Shown here piece by piece: positions 1 to 8,900 of a DNA stretch of 64,000 bases. The stretch is taken from assembly GCA_004554775.1 (NCBI GenBank), contig SFKI01000003.1, positions 220,991-284,990 on the forward strand, read 5' to 3'. The stretch's first letter is position 1; each line of letters begins with the position of its first letter. The translations under genes were made by a program, and so were the position numbers. This DNA is from Subdoligranulum variabile. Lineage in GTDB: Bacteria > Bacillota > Clostridia > Oscillospirales > Ruminococcaceae. The notes under the pieces are model-generated. The model was given only the letters and a program-made list of their open reading frames with translations. It ran no database searches and was not told where the DNA came from.

Positions 1-827
1 TCTGTGCCCACCACAGCCAGATCGTCTGGGATCTTCATGCCCAGTTTTTTGACGTACTGCATGATGGACGCGGCAATAAAATCGTTGCCCGCGATGATCG
101 CCGTCGCGCGCTCATCCTTGCTTTTGCTGAAAACCATATCAAACACGTGGGACAGCACACCTTCTATCGTGTCAGCGTTTGTGCAGACGTAACGCTCATC
201 GTAGGGGATGCCGTTGGCTTCGAGCGCATCACGATAGCCGCGCTCGCGGTAGCCACGGTTGATGTGCATATTATAACGCAGCGGCGGCACGAACAAAATG
301 CGCTTGTGGCCGCGGAACACCAGATAGTTGACGGTTTTTTCCACACCACTGTACAGGTTGGGGGCCACCGCCGCAATATTCGGTTCAAGATGGCTGTAGT
401 CGCGCGTTTTGTACAGCACCATCGGGATGCCCGCGTCCGCAATGCGGTTGAGCTGCTCGGCTTTATAGCGGTTGGACATCATGAACACGGCGTCAAATCG
501 GCCGGAGATCAGCGACTGAATAAAATCATCGCCGTCGCGGCTGTAGCAGTGCGAGACATTGTAGCCTAACTTGTCCAGCTTTTTCTCTGCAATTTCCAGC
601 CAGTCGTTGCGCAGGTTGTCGCAGACAAAGGCAATCTGCATCGAGCGGTTGGTTTTTAAACTGCGGGCATAGAGGTTGGGCTGGTAGTTCAGCTCCTTGA
701 TCGCGTCCAGCACCGCGCGGGTCTTTTCCTCGCTGACAAATTTGGTTTTATTGATAACGTAAGATACCACCGCAGGGGAAACCCCGGCCAGTTTGGCTAC
801 ATCGTTTCTGGTTGCGTTTTTACCCAT
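1..827 (-). CDS. LacI-family transcriptional regulator (partial, C-terminus beyond window)
   Basis: Reading leftward from ATG at 827, the frame stays open to the window edge. The protein starts MGKNATRNDVAKLAGVSPA, a typical LacI helix-turn-helix, followed by the hinge and the periplasmic-binding-protein-like core (a TAIIAGNDFIA-type motif near the edge). About 275 residues are present; family members are 330-340, so roughly 60 C-terminal residues are missing. It lies 10 nt downstream of the ThrE small subunit on the same strand and may be co-transcribed with it. The ligand cannot be told from sequence. Family assignment is firm. Confidence 0.9.
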   Translation of the reverse strand, partial: MGKNATRNDVAKLAGVSPAVVSYVINKTKFVSEEKTRAVLDAIKELNYQPNLYARSLKTNRSMQIAFVCDNLRNDWLEIAEKKLDKLGYNVSHCYSRDGDDFIQSLISGRFDAVFMMSNRYKAEQLNRIADAGIPMVLYKTRDYSHLEPNIAAVAPNLYSGVEKTVNYLVFRGHKRILFVPPLRYNMHINRGYRERGYRDALEANGIPYDERYVCTNADTIEGVLSHVFDMVFSKSKDERATAIIAGNDFIAASIMQYVKKLGMKIPDDLAVVGT

Positions 828-837
828 ACTTTTTCCC

Positions 838-1314
838 TTATTTCTTACTCGTGGGGCTGTGCACCGTGGGGTGCACATGCCGGTGGATGTTGTTGACCAG
901 GCCCGCCGCGTAGGAGGCCAGGATAATGCCCAGCGCGATGGCACCGGCTTCGGCCAGCACCAGCTGGAGCAGAGAGGCAAATTTGTCGGTGTCGCCTTCA
1001 ACCAGGCTGTACATCGTATAATAGAGGTCGCCGCCCGGGATCTCGGGGATAAGCATTGGCACCAGCAGCAGAATGACCGGCGCTTTGATGACACGTGCTA
1101 ATATCTCACTGCATGCGGCAATGACCAGGCTGGATGCCAGCATACCAAATGCTTTGCCGTGCCCCCCGGCCACGCTGACCAGGTAGACGGTCCAGCCGAT
1201 ACCGCTGCCAAGCGCGATGCAGCCCAGCGGCTTTGTGCCGCGGATGCCAAACAGCAGTGCAAACCCCAGGGACCCGATAATGCCCATGCTGGTTTGTACA
1301 AATTCCGGCCGCAT
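838..1314 (-). CDS. Threonine/serine exporter small subunit, ThrE_2 (DUF3815-like) family
   Basis: About 158 residues with four to five hydrophobic segments, beginning MRPEFVQTSMGIIGSLGF. The pattern matches the short C-terminal half of ThrE, which in many Firmicutes is a separate gene beside the long N-terminal half. I chose ATG at 1314 because it lies one base after the stop of the upstream large-subunit gene; an ATG at 1347 inside that gene is also in frame. Both halves together would form an inner-membrane exporter for threonine, serine or related small metabolites. Substrate is inferred from family only. Confidence 0.85.
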   Translation of the reverse strand: MRPEFVQTSMGIIGSLGFALLFGIRGTKPLGCIALGSGIGWTVYLVSVAGGHGKAFGMLASSLVIAACSEILARVIKAPVILLLVPMLIPEIPGGDLYYTMYSLVEGDTDKFASLLQLVLAEAGAIALGIILASYAAGLVNNIHRHVHPTVHSPTSKK

Positions 1315-1315
1315 G

Positions 1316-2095
1316 TCACACACCCCCTGCCAGCAGCACCAGCGCAAAGCCCAGTGCTACCGAGATGGCTTTTAAAATTGCTTCGCTCAGGTTTAAAAGG
1401 CCGCTGATGGTGTCTCCGTTGATCATGTCGCGCAGTGAGGTCGTCAGCTGGATGCCGGGGATGACCAGCATAATGTTGCCGATCATGATCTTGTCCGGGT
1501 GGACACCGATGCTTGCACCCACCAGCAGCAGCACGGCCAGCGCAGTGACGGCGCTGCAAATCGCGGTTTGCAGCAGGCTGTTCATCTGCAAGGTGGCACT
1601 CATACGGATCATGGCAAACAGCACCATGCCGGAAAGCGACGCTGCAACGCCATCCGCCAGCGTACCACCAAAGAAAACGGACAACGAAAACGAGATAACC
1701 ATATAAAGCAGCAGTTCCATCCAGGGCGGGGCCGGGCGCTCATCCCGGACATCCTGCACAGCCTGGCGGAACTCGGCCAGCGTGAGCAGCCCGGCACAGA
1801 AGCGGCGGGAGAGGGCGTTGATCTCGGCCACTTTGCCCAGATTGGTGACACGCGCCTTGATGCGGCGGCTTTGGGTTAGAGCCTCGCCATCCGGCAGGCG
1901 TACGGTTGCCACAATGCTGGACGTGATCGTAAAAACATCCACCTGCTCAAACCCGCAGACGTGCTCCAGCCGTTGGATGGTATCCTCCACGCGGCTGACC
2001 TCAGCACCGTATGCCAGCAGCAGTTCACCGGCATCCAGGGCGCAGGTCAAACATTCTGCCGGCTGCGGCCGGCTGTATGTCTCTTTTCTGTCCAT
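1316..2095 (-). CDS. Threonine/serine exporter large subunit, ThrE_1 (DUF1212-like) family
   Basis: About 259 residues from MDRKETYSRPQP. A soluble N-terminal domain (about 1-120, with LLAYGAEVSRVEDTI, typical of the family) precedes several hydrophobic helices (about 125-259). The chosen ATG at 2095 has a GGGAG element upstream; an extension to 2146 is possible but begins with basic, non-conserved sequence. The gene is followed after one base by the small subunit, consistent with a two-component ThrE exporter. The role is by homology; the substrate could also be another small amino or dicarboxylic acid. Confidence 0.87.
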   Translation of the reverse strand: MDRKETYSRPQPAECLTCALDAGELLLAYGAEVSRVEDTIQRLEHVCGFEQVDVFTITSSIVATVRLPDGEALTQSRRIKARVTNLGKVAEINALSRRFCAGLLTLAEFRQAVQDVRDERPAPPWMELLLYMVISFSLSVFFGGTLADGVAASLSGMVLFAMIRMSATLQMNSLLQTAICSAVTALAVLLLVGASIGVHPDKIMIGNIMLVIPGIQLTTSLRDMINGDTISGLLNLSEAILKAISVALGFALVLLAGGV

Positions 2096-2317
2096 GATCC
2101 TGTTTCGCTCCCATTTCTTCACCCCACGGGCACAGCGGCCGCGCATTTACACATCGTCAACCGCCACTTGCATATCCGTTTCTATTATAATACCTGTCAT
2201 GGTTACTCGTGTCAATAGCGCCGTGCAAATTTTTTTCTCTTTATAAAGGGTGAATTCTCCTTTTTTCAATGCACCAACATAATAATACGTCCTGAACATT
2301 TACAGAAAAAATAATTA

Positions 2318-2420
2318 TTGGTTGTCACAACAGGTTTTTCTGGCATTTTGTGGGGCAACTGCGCCGTAGTGGTCACCTTTTCAGGCGGATGACAGGAACA
2401 CAATTACTGCTCAACCTCAC
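2318..2420. repeat. Dispersed repeat R1, copy A (partial)
   Basis: Diverged partial copy of a repeat seen in fuller form at 9277-9437 and 25582-25744, and partially near 40060. Shared landmarks are CACAACAGGTTTTTC, a GCATTTTG block and a TAGTGGTCA block. Like copy C it continues into ATGACA(A/G)... AATTACTGCT, which in copy C is the 3' end of a small helix-turn-helix gene read on the minus strand, so copy A may be the scar of a deleted unit. The rest of 2096-2446 shows no gene. Confidence 0.6.
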
Positions 2421-2446
2421 TGCAGAAAATTATATGCGTCAAAACA

Positions 2447-2475
2447 TTGACAGCGCGATTTCCCTATGTTATACT
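2447..2475 (+). promoter_or_regulatory. Strong sigma-A promoter for the leader RNA / polyamine operon
   Basis: TTGACA at 2447-2452, a 17-nt spacer, and TATACT at 2470-2475. This is nearly a perfect housekeeping promoter. Transcription would begin near 2482 and enter the hairpin-rich region before speA. No other convincing promoter was seen between here and speA. Confidence 0.8.
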
Positions 2476-2481
2476 TCGTTT

Positions 2482-2860
2482 CGATTTTGAAAGACGAATC
2501 GAGTTTGTAAGAGTTTTTCAAAGCAATTTACCTACGGACCGCCCAATAGGGGCTAAGGCCATACGGACAGCCGGGTCCACTGCCGATCGGCAACTTGGGT
2601 TGCCTTATTGATTGAGTTAAAAGCTCAAATTTTATAAGTTGGTTCCTTTACAACCATGAAATTGCACGTTTTTGCGTGCAGACTTGTGAAACGGTCAATA
2701 AGAGTAGTAAAAGTGTAATTGCTATATAGACTCTGACACGCTCAGCCTTTTTGAATCATGCAGGACGTTCTCTCGGTGCAGTACCGGGGGCATTCGGGCT
2801 GTACAAAATTATGCTGAAAAAAACGCAAGTCTGCACCTATGTGCATGGCTTGCGTTTTTT
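2482..2860 (+). ncRNA. Candidate structured non-coding leader RNA upstream of the polyamine operon
   Basis: About 380 nt with no credible ORF but many stems: GGACC 2536-2540 with GGTCC 2574-2578 enclosing GCCC/GGGC (2541-2544 with 2550-2553); GGCAAC/GTTGCC (2589-2594 with 2599-2604); TTGAG/CTCAA (2612-2616 with 2624-2628); TGCACG/CGTGCA (2663-2668 with 2675-2680). It runs from a consensus promoter to an intrinsic terminator 33 nt before speA. It could be a free-standing sRNA of a known class (raiA-type or 6S-type RNAs are possibilities I cannot confirm) or a cis-acting leader controlling read-through. RNA class is unassigned. Confidence 0.6.
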
Positions 2861-2861
2861 T
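2821..2861 (+). terminator. Intrinsic terminator ahead of speA
   Basis: AAACGCAAG (2821-2829) pairs with CTTGCGTTT (2849-2857), with an inner GCAC/GTGC stem, followed by an unbroken T run. It is strong, lies between the promoter at 2447 and speA at 2894, and would block or gate expression of the operon. Confidence 0.85.
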
Positions 2862-2893
2862 ATTTTGCAAAGGGACCGCGAACGGAGGTAAAA

Positions 2894-4360
2894 ATGAACG
2901 GAGAAGCAAAGCGCACCCGGCTGGACCAGCGCCGCGCCCCCATCCATGAAGCGCTGGAGAACTTCCGCCGGATGCGCGTGGTTCCCTTTGATGTACCGGG
3001 CCACAAGCGCGGTCGTGGCAACCCGGAATTGACCGCATTTCTGGGCCAGCAGTGCGTCGGCGTGGATGTCAACAGCATGAAGCCGCTGGACAATCTCTGC
3101 CACCCGGTTTCGGTCATCCGCGAAGCGGAAGAGCTGGCCGCCGATGCGTTTGGCGCAGCCCACGCGTTTTTGATGGTGGGCGGCACGACGAGCTCGGTGC
3201 AAAGCATGGTGCTGACTGCCTGCAAGCGCGGGGATGAGATCATTCTGCCGCGCAACGTCCACCGCAGTGTGCTGAATGCGCTGGTGCTCTGCGGCGCGGT
3301 GCCGGTCTACGTCAACCCGGAAGTGGACAATCGCCTGGGCATCAGCCTGGGCATGAAGCGGGAGCAAGTGGCCAAGGCCATTGCAGAGCACCCCAACGCC
3401 GTGGCCGTACTGGTGAACAACCCCACCTACTACGGCATTTGCAGCGACCTGCGCGCCATTGTGCGGATGGCCCACGACGCCGGGATGCTCTGCCTGGCCG
3501 ACGAAGCCCACGGTACGCACTTTTACTTCGGCGGCGGACTGCCCGTCTCCGCCATGGCGGCGGGCGCGGATATGGCGTCGGTCTCGATGCATAAGAGCGG
3601 CGGCAGCCTGACCCAATCCAGTCTGCTGCTGATCGGCCCCAACGTCCACGCGGGCTATGTGCGGCAGATCATCAACCTGACCCAGACAACCTCCGGCAGT
3701 TACCTGCTGATGTCGAGCCTGGATATTTCCCGCCGCAACCTTGCACTGCGCGGGCGGCAGGTGTTCCACCAGGTGGCCGACATGGCCGAGTATGCCCGCG
3801 AGGAGATCAACGCCGTGGGCGGGTACTACGCCTTCGGCAAAGAGCTTTGCAACGGCAACTCCGTTTTTGACTTTGATACGACAAAATTGAGCGTTCACAC
3901 ACTGGACATCGGCCTTGCGGGCATTGAGGTCTACGACATTCTGCGTGACGAGTATGACATCCAGATCGAGTTCGGCGACATCGGCAACATTCTCGCGTAT
4001 CTCTCCATCGGTGACCGCCCGCAGGAGGTTGAGCGCCTTGTCAGTGCGCTGGCTGAAATCAAGCGCCGCTACCACACCGACGGCGCAGGCCTTTTGAGTC
4101 AGGAATACATCGACCCCGAGGTCGCCGCCAGCCCGCAGGAGGCGTTCTACGCCCCCAAAAAGAGCCTGCCCCTGCGGGAGACCGAGGGCATGGTGTGCAG
4201 CGAATTCGTCATGTGCTACCCGCCGGGTATCCCGATTCTGGCACCGGGGGAGCGCATCACTGCCGAAATTCTGGATTATATCGAGTACGCCAAGGCCAAG
4301 GGCTGCAGCATGACCGGACCGGAAGACCCCGACATCCTGCGCCTGAACGTGCTGGCCTGA
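2894..4360 (+). CDS. speA: Arginine decarboxylase (Orn/Lys/Arg decarboxylase, aspartate aminotransferase fold)
   Basis: 488 residues, PLP-dependent, short SpeA-like form found in Firmicutes. The PLP lysine is K234 in SMHKSGGSLTQSS, with the aspartate of DEAHG at 203-207. Starts at ATG 2894 after GGAGGTAAAA. It is first in an operon with spermidine synthase and agmatinase, which argues for arginine as substrate (giving agmatine, then putrescine) rather than lysine or ornithine; the protein alone cannot settle that. Cytosolic. It follows a strong terminator and structured leader, so expression may be attenuated. Confidence 0.9.
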   Translation: MNGEAKRTRLDQRRAPIHEALENFRRMRVVPFDVPGHKRGRGNPELTAFLGQQCVGVDVNSMKPLDNLCHPVSVIREAEELAADAFGAAHAFLMVGGTTSSVQSMVLTACKRGDEIILPRNVHRSVLNALVLCGAVPVYVNPEVDNRLGISLGMKREQVAKAIAEHPNAVAVLVNNPTYYGICSDLRAIVRMAHDAGMLCLADEAHGTHFYFGGGLPVSAMAAGADMASVSMHKSGGSLTQSSLLLIGPNVHAGYVRQIINLTQTTSGSYLLMSSLDISRRNLALRGRQVFHQVADMAEYAREEINAVGGYYAFGKELCNGNSVFDFDTTKLSVHTLDIGLAGIEVYDILRDEYDIQIEFGDIGNILAYLSIGDRPQEVERLVSALAEIKRRYHTDGAGLLSQEYIDPEVAASPQEAFYAPKKSLPLRETEGMVCSEFVMCYPPGIPILAPGERITAEILDYIEYAKAKGCSMTGPEDPDILRLNVLA

Positions 4361-4375
4361 CAAGGAGGATTTGCA

Positions 4376-5233
4376 ATGGAAATGTGGTTTTCGGAGTTTC
4401 ACACCCCCGACGTCAAGCACAGCATTCGTGTCAACCGCCAGCTCTACTCCAAACAGAGCGATTATCAGCGCATTGATATTTTTGAGACGCCGGAGTTTGG
4501 CCGCGTACTGACGCTGGACGGCAACGTCATGCTGACCGAGCGCGATGAGTTTATCTACGACGAGATGATCACCCACGTGCCGATGTCGGTACACAAAAAC
4601 GCCAAGGACATTCTGGTCATCGGCGCGGGCGATGGCGGCGTGGTGCGGGAACTGACCCGCTATGACCGCGTAGAGCGCATCGACCTGGTGGAGATGGACC
4701 CCCAGGTCATCGAAGCCTGCCGTGCCTACCTGCCCGGCAACGCCTGCCGCATGGACGACCGCCGCGTGCATATCTACTATGAGAATGCGCTGAAATTTAT
4801 CCGCAAGTGCGAGGACGAGTACGACCTCATCATCGTGGACTCCTCCGACCCCTTCGGCCCATCGGAAGGTCTGTTCACCCGCGAATTTTACGGCAGCTGT
4901 TATAATGCCCTGCGGGCAGACGGCATCATGGTCAACCAGCAGGGCAGCCCGTTCTATGCCGAGGATGCTACTGCCATGCAGCGCAGCCACCAGCGCATTG
5001 CCAGCACCTTTCCCATCAGCAAGGTGTATCAGGCGCACATCCCGACGTTTGCGGCGGGGTACTGGCTGTTCGGTTTTGCCAGCAAAAAATATCATCCCAT
5101 CAATGATATGGACGCCGCCGCGTGGAACGCGCTGAACATGCGTACCCGCTATTACATCTCCCGGCTGCACGTCGGGGCATTTTATCTGCCTGCCTTTCTG
5201 GAAGAAATGCTGCGGGAAGTGGAGGTGCGTTAA
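4376..5233 (+). CDS. speE: Spermidine synthase-like aminopropyltransferase
   Basis: 285 residues, the usual bacterial SpeE length. It has the nucleotide-binding GAGDGG (83-88), VEMDP (105-109) and the catalytic DSSDP region (155-159). Classical SpeE transfers an aminopropyl group from decarboxylated S-adenosylmethionine to putrescine. No S-adenosylmethionine decarboxylase (speD) is visible in this window, and the same operon carries a second spermidine route, so the real donor or acceptor deserves checking. RBS AAGGAGG lies just after the speA stop. Its stop overlaps the speB start (TAATG). Confidence 0.92.
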   Translation: MEMWFSEFHTPDVKHSIRVNRQLYSKQSDYQRIDIFETPEFGRVLTLDGNVMLTERDEFIYDEMITHVPMSVHKNAKDILVIGAGDGGVVRELTRYDRVERIDLVEMDPQVIEACRAYLPGNACRMDDRRVHIYYENALKFIRKCEDEYDLIIVDSSDPFGPSEGLFTREFYGSCYNALRADGIMVNQQGSPFYAEDATAMQRSHQRIASTFPISKVYQAHIPTFAAGYWLFGFASKKYHPINDMDAAAWNALNMRTRYYISRLHVGAFYLPAFLEEMLREVEVR

Positions 5234-6090
5234 TGCTGCATCGCAATGTAGAAAATTTCATCGGCTGCGACAGCAGCTACCGCACAGCCAGCATCGTTTT
5301 GTACGGTGCCCCGTTTGATTCCACCACCAGCTACCGTCCCGGTGCGCGATTCGGCCCCGCTGCCATGCGGCACGAAAGCTACGGTCTGGAAACCTACAGC
5401 CCCTATCAGGACAAGGACCTGACCGACGGCAATGTCTTTGACAGCGGAGACTTGGAACTCTGCTTCGGCTCATCGGAAAGTGCCCTTGTGGACATTGAAT
5501 CCCGCGCGGCAGAGATCCTGCGCGACGGCAAGCTGCCGCTGCTGCTGGGCGGCGAGCACCTTGTTACGTTAGGCGCGGTGCGCGCGGCCGTGCGCAAATA
5601 CCCTGCCTTGCACATCGTGCATTTCGACGCCCACGCCGATCTGCGGGACGATTATCTCGGCGCACAGCTCAGCCACGCCTGCGTGCTGCGCCGCTGCCAC
5701 GATTTAATTGGCGACGGGCGCATCCACCAGTTCTGCATCCGCAGCGGCGATAGGGAAGAGTTTCAGTTTGCCGCACGGCACACCGACATGCACAAGTTTG
5801 ATTTTACCGGGCTGGCCGAACTGACCGATTGGCTGTGCCAGACCGATGTGCCCGTGTATCTGACGATCGACCTGGATTGCCTGGATCCGTCGGCTTTCCC
5901 CGGCACGGGCACGCCCGAAGCGGGCGGCGTCAGCTTTTTGCAGCTGCTTGGGGCCATTCGCACCGTAACGAAAGCGAACATTATCGGCGCAGATGTAAAC
6001 GAGTTGGCCCCCATGCTCGACCAGAGCGGCGTTTCCACCGCGACGGCCTGCAAAGTATTGCGGGAGTTGCTGCTGGCGCTGGAAAAGTAA
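5233..6090 (+). CDS. speB: Agmatinase (ureohydrolase family)
   Basis: 285 residues from an ATG overlapping the speE stop (TAATG), so translation is probably coupled; a longer in-frame reading from 5122 lies inside speE and is rejected. Manganese ligands are all present: H109 (GGEHL), D132, H134 and D136 (HFDAHAD), D213 and D215 (TIDLDCLDP). It would convert agmatine to putrescine and urea, completing the SpeA-SpeB route to putrescine. The neighbours make agmatine more likely than arginine or guanidinobutyrate. Confidence 0.92.
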   Translation: MLHRNVENFIGCDSSYRTASIVLYGAPFDSTTSYRPGARFGPAAMRHESYGLETYSPYQDKDLTDGNVFDSGDLELCFGSSESALVDIESRAAEILRDGKLPLLLGGEHLVTLGAVRAAVRKYPALHIVHFDAHADLRDDYLGAQLSHACVLRRCHDLIGDGRIHQFCIRSGDREEFQFAARHTDMHKFDFTGLAELTDWLCQTDVPVYLTIDLDCLDPSAFPGTGTPEAGGVSFLQLLGAIRTVTKANIIGADVNELAPMLDQSGVSTATACKVLRELLLALEK

Positions 6091-6128
6091 GGATCTATTA
6101 TAAATTTCAAATACAAAGGAGTACCATC

Positions 6129-7388
6129 ATGAGCAAAGTTCTTGTTATAGGCTGCGGTGGCGTGGCAAGCGTCGCCATCTCCAAGTGCTGCCAGGTCAGC
6201 GATGTCTTTACCGAGCTGTGCATCGCCAGCCGCACCAAATCCAAGTGCGACGCGCTGGCCGCCAAGCTGGCCCCCACCACGAAGACCAAAATCACCACCG
6301 CCCAGGTCGATGCCGACGATGTGCAGCAGCTGTGCGATCTCATCAACAGCTACAAGCCTGATCTGGTTATGAACATCGCTCTGCCGTATCAGGATCTGAC
6401 CATCATGGATGCCTGCCTGGCCTGCGGTGTCAACTACATGGACACCGCCAACTACGAGCCGGAAAATACCGATGACCCCGCCTGGCGTGCCATCTACGAG
6501 AAGCGCTGCAAGGAGGCCGGATTCTCTGCCTACTTCGATTACAGCTGGCAGTGGGCCTACAAGAAAAAGTTTGAGGATGCCGGCCTGACCGCGCTGCTGG
6601 GCTGCGGTTTTGATCCGGGCGTGACCCAGGCTTACTGCGCCTACGCTGCCAAGCATGAGTTTGATTCCATCGACACCATTGACATCCTCGACTGCAATGG
6701 CGGCGACCACGGCTACGCCTTTGCCACCAACTTCAACCCGGAGATCAATCTGCGCGAGGTCTCCGCCCCCGGCAGCTACATGGAGAACGGCAAGTGGGTC
6801 GAGATCCCGCCTATGAGCATCAAGCGCGAGTACAACTTTGATCAAGTCGGGCAGAAGGATATGTACCTGCTGCATCACGAGGAAATCGAATCCCTGGGCA
6901 AGAACCTCCCTGATGTCAAGCGTATCCGTTTCTTTATGACCTTCGGCCAGAGCTACCTTGACCATATGCGCTGTCTGGAGGATGTGGGCATGCTCTCCAC
7001 CACGCCCATCCACTACAACGGTCAGGAAATCGTGCCCATCCAGTTCCTAAAGGCCCTTCTGCCCGACCCCGCCAGCCTGGGCCCCCGCACCAAGGGCAAG
7101 ACGAACATCGGCTGCATCTTCACCGGCAAAAAGGACGGCAAAGACAAGACTTACTACATCTACAACGTCTGCGACCACCAGGAATGCTACCGCGAGGTCG
7201 GCAGCCAGGCTATCAGCTACACCACCGGTGTGCCCGCCATGTGCGGCGCGCTGATGATGCTGACAGGCGAGTGGACCAAGCCCGGCGTCTACACGGTCGA
7301 GGAGTTCAACCCCGACCCGTTCCTCGATGCGCTGGACAAGTACGGCCTGCCCCGCAGCGAGAACCATAACCCGGTTCTGGTAGACTGA
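6129..7388 (+). CDS. Carboxy(nor)spermidine synthase / saccharopine dehydrogenase family
   Basis: 419 residues from ATG 6129 behind AAAGGAG. N-terminal Rossmann motif VLVIGCGGVASVAI (4-17), then the saccharopine-dehydrogenase-like core. In polyamine operons this family condenses aspartate semialdehyde with putrescine (or diaminopropane) and reduces it to carboxyspermidine (or carboxynorspermidine). The next gene, the matching decarboxylase, overlaps by TGATG, which supports this over lysine metabolism. Putrescine from SpeA/SpeB makes carboxyspermidine the likely product. Start sites further upstream lie inside speB and are rejected. Confidence 0.88.
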   Translation: MSKVLVIGCGGVASVAISKCCQVSDVFTELCIASRTKSKCDALAAKLAPTTKTKITTAQVDADDVQQLCDLINSYKPDLVMNIALPYQDLTIMDACLACGVNYMDTANYEPENTDDPAWRAIYEKRCKEAGFSAYFDYSWQWAYKKKFEDAGLTALLGCGFDPGVTQAYCAYAAKHEFDSIDTIDILDCNGGDHGYAFATNFNPEINLREVSAPGSYMENGKWVEIPPMSIKREYNFDQVGQKDMYLLHHEEIESLGKNLPDVKRIRFFMTFGQSYLDHMRCLEDVGMLSTTPIHYNGQEIVPIQFLKALLPDPASLGPRTKGKTNIGCIFTGKKDGKDKTYYIYNVCDHQECYREVGSQAISYTTGVPAMCGALMMLTGEWTKPGVYTVEEFNPDPFLDALDKYGLPRSENHNPVLVD

Positions 7389-8596
7389 TGGCGCAGCGTG
7401 ACGCACGGCCGCCGTTTGCAGCCATCGGCGGCACCGTACCGCCGGAATTTGCTGCTCTGCCCACGCCCTGCTACCTGCTGGACGAAGCTGCCCTGACCCG
7501 CAATGCGAAAATTCTTGGCGGGCTGGCCCGGCGCACCGGGTGCAAAGTGCTGCTGGCGCAAAAGGCGTTCAGCAACTATGATCTGTACCCGCTGCTGGCA
7601 CCATACCTCGCGGGCACCGAGGCCAGCGGCTTGTTTGAGGCACGGCTGGGCGCGGAGGAAATGCCCGGCAGGGAAGTACACGTTTTCTGCGCCGCCTATC
7701 GCGCGGACGAAATGGACGAGCTGCTGCAATACGCCGACCATATCGTGTTCAACTCTCCGGCACAGCTGGCAAAGTTCGGTCCCAAAGCAAAAGCGGCAGG
7801 GAAGAGCGTGGGGCTGCGTATCAACCCGGAATGTTCAACACAGGACGGCCACGCGATTTACGACCCCTGCGCCCCCGGCAGCCGCCTTGGAACTACCCGC
7901 GCACAGTGGGATGCTGCCGTGACGGCTGATTCGGCGCTGCCGCGGCTGTTGGACGGTCTGCACTTCCATACCCTGTGTGAGCAGGATGCCAACGCACTAG
8001 CTGTAACGCTGGATGCCTTGGCGGAAAAGTTCGGCGATCTACTGGCCAAAATGAAGTGGCTGAACTTCGGCGGTGGACACCACATTACGCGGCCCGGCTA
8101 CGATATGGCAACGCTGGAACGCTGCATCCACCGCGCCCAAACTGACTGGGGCGTGACGGTCTATCTCGAACCCGGCGAAGCCTGCGCGCTGAATGCGGGG
8201 TATCTTTTGACCCGTGTGCTGGATGTGGTGCAAAACGGCGATACCACAATTGCAATTTTGGATGCCAGCGCCGCTTGCCATATGCCGGATGTCATTGAGA
8301 TGCCCTACCGCCCGCCGCTGCTGGACGCTGGCGAACCCGGTGAAAAAGCCTGCACTGTGCGCCTTGCAGGCCCGACCTGTCTGGCCGGGGATGTCATCGG
8401 GGATTACAGCTTTGACGCCGTGCCTGCTGTGGGAGATCTGCTGGTGTTCGGTGATATGGCGATCTACACCACCTGCAAGAACAACACCTTCAACGGCATG
8501 CCCCTGCCAAGCATTTACGCCCGCGAGCCGAACGGTATAATGCGGGAAATTGTGACGTTTGGGTATAGTGACTTCAAGCACCGGGTAGGTAAATGA
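7388..8596 (+). CDS. nspC: Carboxynorspermidine/carboxyspermidine decarboxylase
   Basis: 402 residues, fold III PLP decarboxylase. The PLP lysine is probably K59 (LLAQKAFSNY); HTLCEQD and a C-terminal GDMAIYTTCKNNTFNG segment are typical of NspC. The ATG overlaps the previous stop (TGATG). It removes the carboxyl group to give spermidine or norspermidine, finishing the alternative pathway that does not need decarboxylated S-adenosylmethionine. Last gene of the operon; a strong terminator follows 50 nt later. Confidence 0.92.
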   Translation: MAQRDARPPFAAIGGTVPPEFAALPTPCYLLDEAALTRNAKILGGLARRTGCKVLLAQKAFSNYDLYPLLAPYLAGTEASGLFEARLGAEEMPGREVHVFCAAYRADEMDELLQYADHIVFNSPAQLAKFGPKAKAAGKSVGLRINPECSTQDGHAIYDPCAPGSRLGTTRAQWDAAVTADSALPRLLDGLHFHTLCEQDANALAVTLDALAEKFGDLLAKMKWLNFGGGHHITRPGYDMATLERCIHRAQTDWGVTVYLEPGEACALNAGYLLTRVLDVVQNGDTTIAILDASAACHMPDVIEMPYRPPLLDAGEPGEKACTVRLAGPTCLAGDVIGDYSFDAVPAVGDLLVFGDMAIYTTCKNNTFNGMPLPSIYAREPNGIMREIVTFGYSDFKHRVGK

Positions 8597-8646
8597 TTGG
8601 CTTATTCCCTACGGCAGTTTTACGCAGCAGATAAACAGATATCCAC

Positions 8647-8695
8647 AAAAGATAGTCTCCGGCATCTTATGCTTGAATGCCGGAGACTATCTTTT
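8647..8695 (+). terminator. Terminator of the polyamine operon
   Basis: An 18-bp perfect stem (AAAGATAGTCTCCGGCAT with its complement ending at 8694) around an 11-nt loop, followed by TTTTTATTT. It closes the speA-nspC transcript. Confidence 0.9.
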
Positions 8696-8782
8696 TATTT
8701 GTCTATCTTCCCGGAAGGCGAAGCCAAACAGACCGCCTGATCTGTTGCGGTTCACCTTTTTATAAATCTTATCTTCAACATG

Positions 8783-8828
8783 ACTTCCCCGAAAGAACCT
8801 TGAAAAAGATTCTTCGGGGAAGTTTTTT
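8783..8828 (+). terminator. Second intrinsic terminator
   Basis: ACTTCCCCGAA (8783-8793) pairs with TTCGGGGAAGT (8813-8823), followed by TTTTTT. It lies 90 nt beyond the first terminator with no gene between, so it may belong to a lost gene or act as a backup. Confidence 0.7.
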
Positions 8829-8900
8829 CAAAAAGCAGCTTGCAGCCCTCAACTAAATGTGGTGTGTATTGCACTGCCCGCAATGGCGGCTCAAAGCATC

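Noticed and set aside
2837..5170. 777-codon minus-strand ORF
   Set aside because: Lies opposite speA and speE, in a frame kept open by GC-rich codon use; no family features and no RBS.
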